Shown: positions 22,133 to 23,178 of the stretch, piece by piece
How positions within the stretch are numbered: position 1 is the first letter of the stretch
Layout: each line of letters begins with the position of its first letter
Assembly (NCBI GenBank): GCA_038232215.1
Contig: JBBSIG010000006.1
Coordinates: 1 to 23,178 of the forward strand
Direction: 5' to 3'
DNA from: JBBSIG01 sp038232215
GTDB lineage: Bacteria; Actinomycetota; Thermoleophilia; Gaiellales; Gaiellaceae
Length of the DNA: 23,178 bases
Notes under the pieces: model-generated
Database searches by the model: none
What the model was told of the DNA's origin: nothing
Seen by the model: only the letters and a program-made list of their open reading frames with translations
Position numbers and translations under genes: made by a program

Positions 22133-22810
22133 TTAGCCGACGATGAAGCCCGTGCTCTTGACGAGCGCGAGGATCTTGGCCTTCGAGAAGCCGTCCTCGA
22201 AAGCGGCGGGAGCCGGCGTCGTCGGAGGCGTCTTGCCGCCGCTGAAGCGGATGTCCCGGATCCAGGCGGCATGGCGCGCCTCGACCGGCAGGATGCGCCC
22301 CGCACCCATGAGGACCGGGGCCGCCTTGATGTTCGGCACCTGGCCGAGATACGCGTGCACGCCCGTGTCCTCGAGCACCTGCGCCGTCGCCTCGAACTTG
22401 CTCTGGTCGGCCGTCGTGCCCTTGAAGTCGAACTTGGGCTCGGTCACCGCCTTCGCGCCGAGGACGCCGCGCAGGAACTTCACGTGGGTCGTCTCGTGGT
22501 TCGCCACGACCTTCGCGAAGCGGAGCGTCTCGCCCTTCAGCTTGCCATTCCGAACCGCCTCGGAGTAGAAGGCGGACTCGAGGTACTCGAGCGTGAGCGC
22601 GAAGTTGAGGATGTCGATGTCGCTCTGCGGGATCGTCGCGCCCGCCGCCATCCCTGGAAGTGCGCCGAGAAACGCGCCTCCGCCGAGGATCGCGCCGGCT
22701 CCGAGCCCGGCCTTCTTGAGGAAGCCGCCGCGCGTGGCGCCGGCCCGCTCGGCCGTCTCGCGGATCGCTCCGTCGCGGTCGAGCGCTTCCAACGTGAGGA
22801 AGTCTGACAT
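22133..22810 (-). CDS. Exported ferritin-like (Ferritin_2 type) protein
   Basis: A 225-residue protein with an N-terminal export signal and a four-helix ferritin-like domain. The signal reads ATRGGFLKKAGLGAGAILGGGAF (25-47): the layout of a twin-arginine signal, but the second Arg is Gly 28. Candidate di-metal ligands are Glu 75 (ALTLEYLESAFY), Glu 106 and His 109 (NHETTHVKFL), Glu 147 (LEDTGVHAY) and Glu 177 with His 180 (VEARHAAWI), as in this family. The biological role is not established. ATG 22810 has GGAGAAAGGA seven bases upstream and gives the usual family N-terminus. tatA follows on the same strand, suggesting a joint transcript of a Tat-like substrate and a Tat component. Confidence 0.87.
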   Translation of the reverse strand: MSDFLTLEALDRDGAIRETAERAGATRGGFLKKAGLGAGAILGGGAFLGALPGMAAGATIPQSDIDILNFALTLEYLESAFYSEAVRNGKLKGETLRFAKVVANHETTHVKFLRGVLGAKAVTEPKFDFKGTTADQSKFEATAQVLEDTGVHAYLGQVPNIKAAPVLMGAGRILPVEARHAAWIRDIRFSGGKTPPTTPAPAAFEDGFSKAKILALVKSTGFIVG

Positions 22811-22817
22811 GTGAGTG

Positions 22818-22827
22818 TCCTTTCTCC
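22818..22827 (-). promoter_or_regulatory. Ribosome binding site of the ferritin-like gene
   Basis: GGAGAAAGGA on -, seven bases before ATG 22810. It rejects the longer open frame that reaches 22972. A nearly identical GGAAAGGA precedes tatA. Confidence 0.7.
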
Positions 22828-22880
22828 GACCGCGCCTGGGCTGGTTTGGAAGATCGCGCGCCGTCGGTACCTCACATTCG

Positions 22881-22898
22881 CCGCGGCTCCTTCCGCGG
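22881..22898. repeat. Small hairpin after the HD-GYP gene
   Basis: CCGCGG (22881-22886) and CCGCGG (22893-22898) form a 6-bp stem in the 113-base gap between the ferritin-like start and the HD-GYP stop. It is a weak terminator candidate for HD-GYP, lacking a T-run. I could not identify a promoter for the ferritin-like gene in this gap. Confidence 0.35.
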
Positions 22899-22923
22899 TT
22901 CAGGCGATCCTCGGCCCGCGCGG

Positions 22924-23178
22924 CTAGGACGCCGCGGCCTGCGGCAGCGACGCGAGCTCCGCCGACCCCCACGCGGCGAGGAACGCGTCAGCCAGGCGCG
23001 GGTCGAACTGCGAGCCGGCGCAGCGCTCGACCTCCTCGAGCGCCCGTGCGGCGGGGAGCGGGCGTCGGTAAGGACGCGTCGAGGTCATCGCGTCGAAGGC
23101 GTCCGCCACGGAGAGCAGCCGCCCCTCCTCCGGTATCTCGGCGCCGGCCCGCCCGGAGGGGTAGCCCCCGCCGTCCCA
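22924..23178 (-). CDS. HD-GYP domain protein, C-terminal fragment
   Basis: The last 84 residues of a protein whose start lies beyond the right edge. The fragment opens with WDGGGYPSGRAGAEIPEEG, which contains the GYP loop of HD-GYP domains, and continues with LLSVADAFDAMTSTRPYRRPL and SQFDPRLADAFLAAW, both strongly conserved in the family. HD-GYP proteins usually hydrolyse cyclic di-GMP; the HD metal-binding half and any sensor domain lie outside the window, so activity cannot be judged. The frame runs uninterrupted from the window edge to TAG at 22926-22924. Confidence 0.9.
   Translation of the reverse strand, partial: WDGGGYPSGRAGAEIPEEGRLLSVADAFDAMTSTRPYRRPLPAARALEEVERCAGSQFDPRLADAFLAAWGSAELASLPQAAAS

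Noticed and set aside
22811..22972. Longer N-terminus for the ferritin-like protein
   Set aside because: It would put coding sequence over the ribosome site and the end of the HD-GYP gene; ATG 22810 with GGAGAAAGGA is much better.

Overview
This window comes from a very GC-rich bacterium. The proteins look actinobacterial (TrxB, CorA, an AddAB-like repair nuclease with iron-sulfur cysteines, a baeRF-type protein). Many genes start on GTG, and several seem to lack a Shine-Dalgarno sequence but have a TANNNT -10 box 6-9 bases before the start codon, as expected for leaderless mRNAs. Thermoleophilia (Gaiellales/Solirubrobacterales-like) is my best guess; this is inference, because no marker gene such as 16S rRNA is present. 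No CRISPR array, insertion sequence, prophage or plasmid function was seen, so this looks like chromosomal backbone.

Layout. 1-4074: a metal (probably zinc) uptake locus. A Fur/Zur-family repressor on + diverges from a three-gene ABC transporter operon on -: a permease fused to a ZnuA-like binding lipoprotein, an ATPase, and a second permease. A probable cell-wall amidase (cut by the window edge) follows. A Fur-box-like palindrome lies in the divergent promoter. 4076-4888: tRNA-Leu(UAA) and a membrane-anchored DUF3105 protein. 4947-5026: a near-consensus promoter feeding directly into a hairpin with a T-run, a possible ~45-nt RNA. 5090-6478: rmuC. 6791-7933: a baeRF/eRF1-like protein on -. 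8070-10516: trxB, corA and a zinc-ribbon/PAS protein on +. 10684-11874: an FAD-dependent oxidoreductase.

12023-19106: a tightly packed DNA-repair operon on - (addB, addA, nth) with 4-base and 1-base overlaps. A small zinc-ribbon protein with a basic tail (19242-19439) and topoisomerase IB (19500-20513) follow on the same strand, and an isocitrate/isopropylmalate dehydrogenase-family gene runs on + (20560-21639). The right end holds tatA (no recognisable start codon), a ferritin-like protein with an imperfect twin-arginine motif, and the C-terminal end of an HD-GYP protein, all on -.

Repeats. REP-like palindromes sharing a GTGCCAGRCAC core occupy the two convergent gene junctions (11900-12040 and 21704-21734). 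A different palindromic element is inserted in frame inside addB (18262-18325). The most novel-looking items are the permease-binding protein fusion, the tiny promoter-hairpin unit at 4947-5026, tatA without a start codon, the in-frame palindrome in addB, and CorA with GQN in place of the GMN signature.
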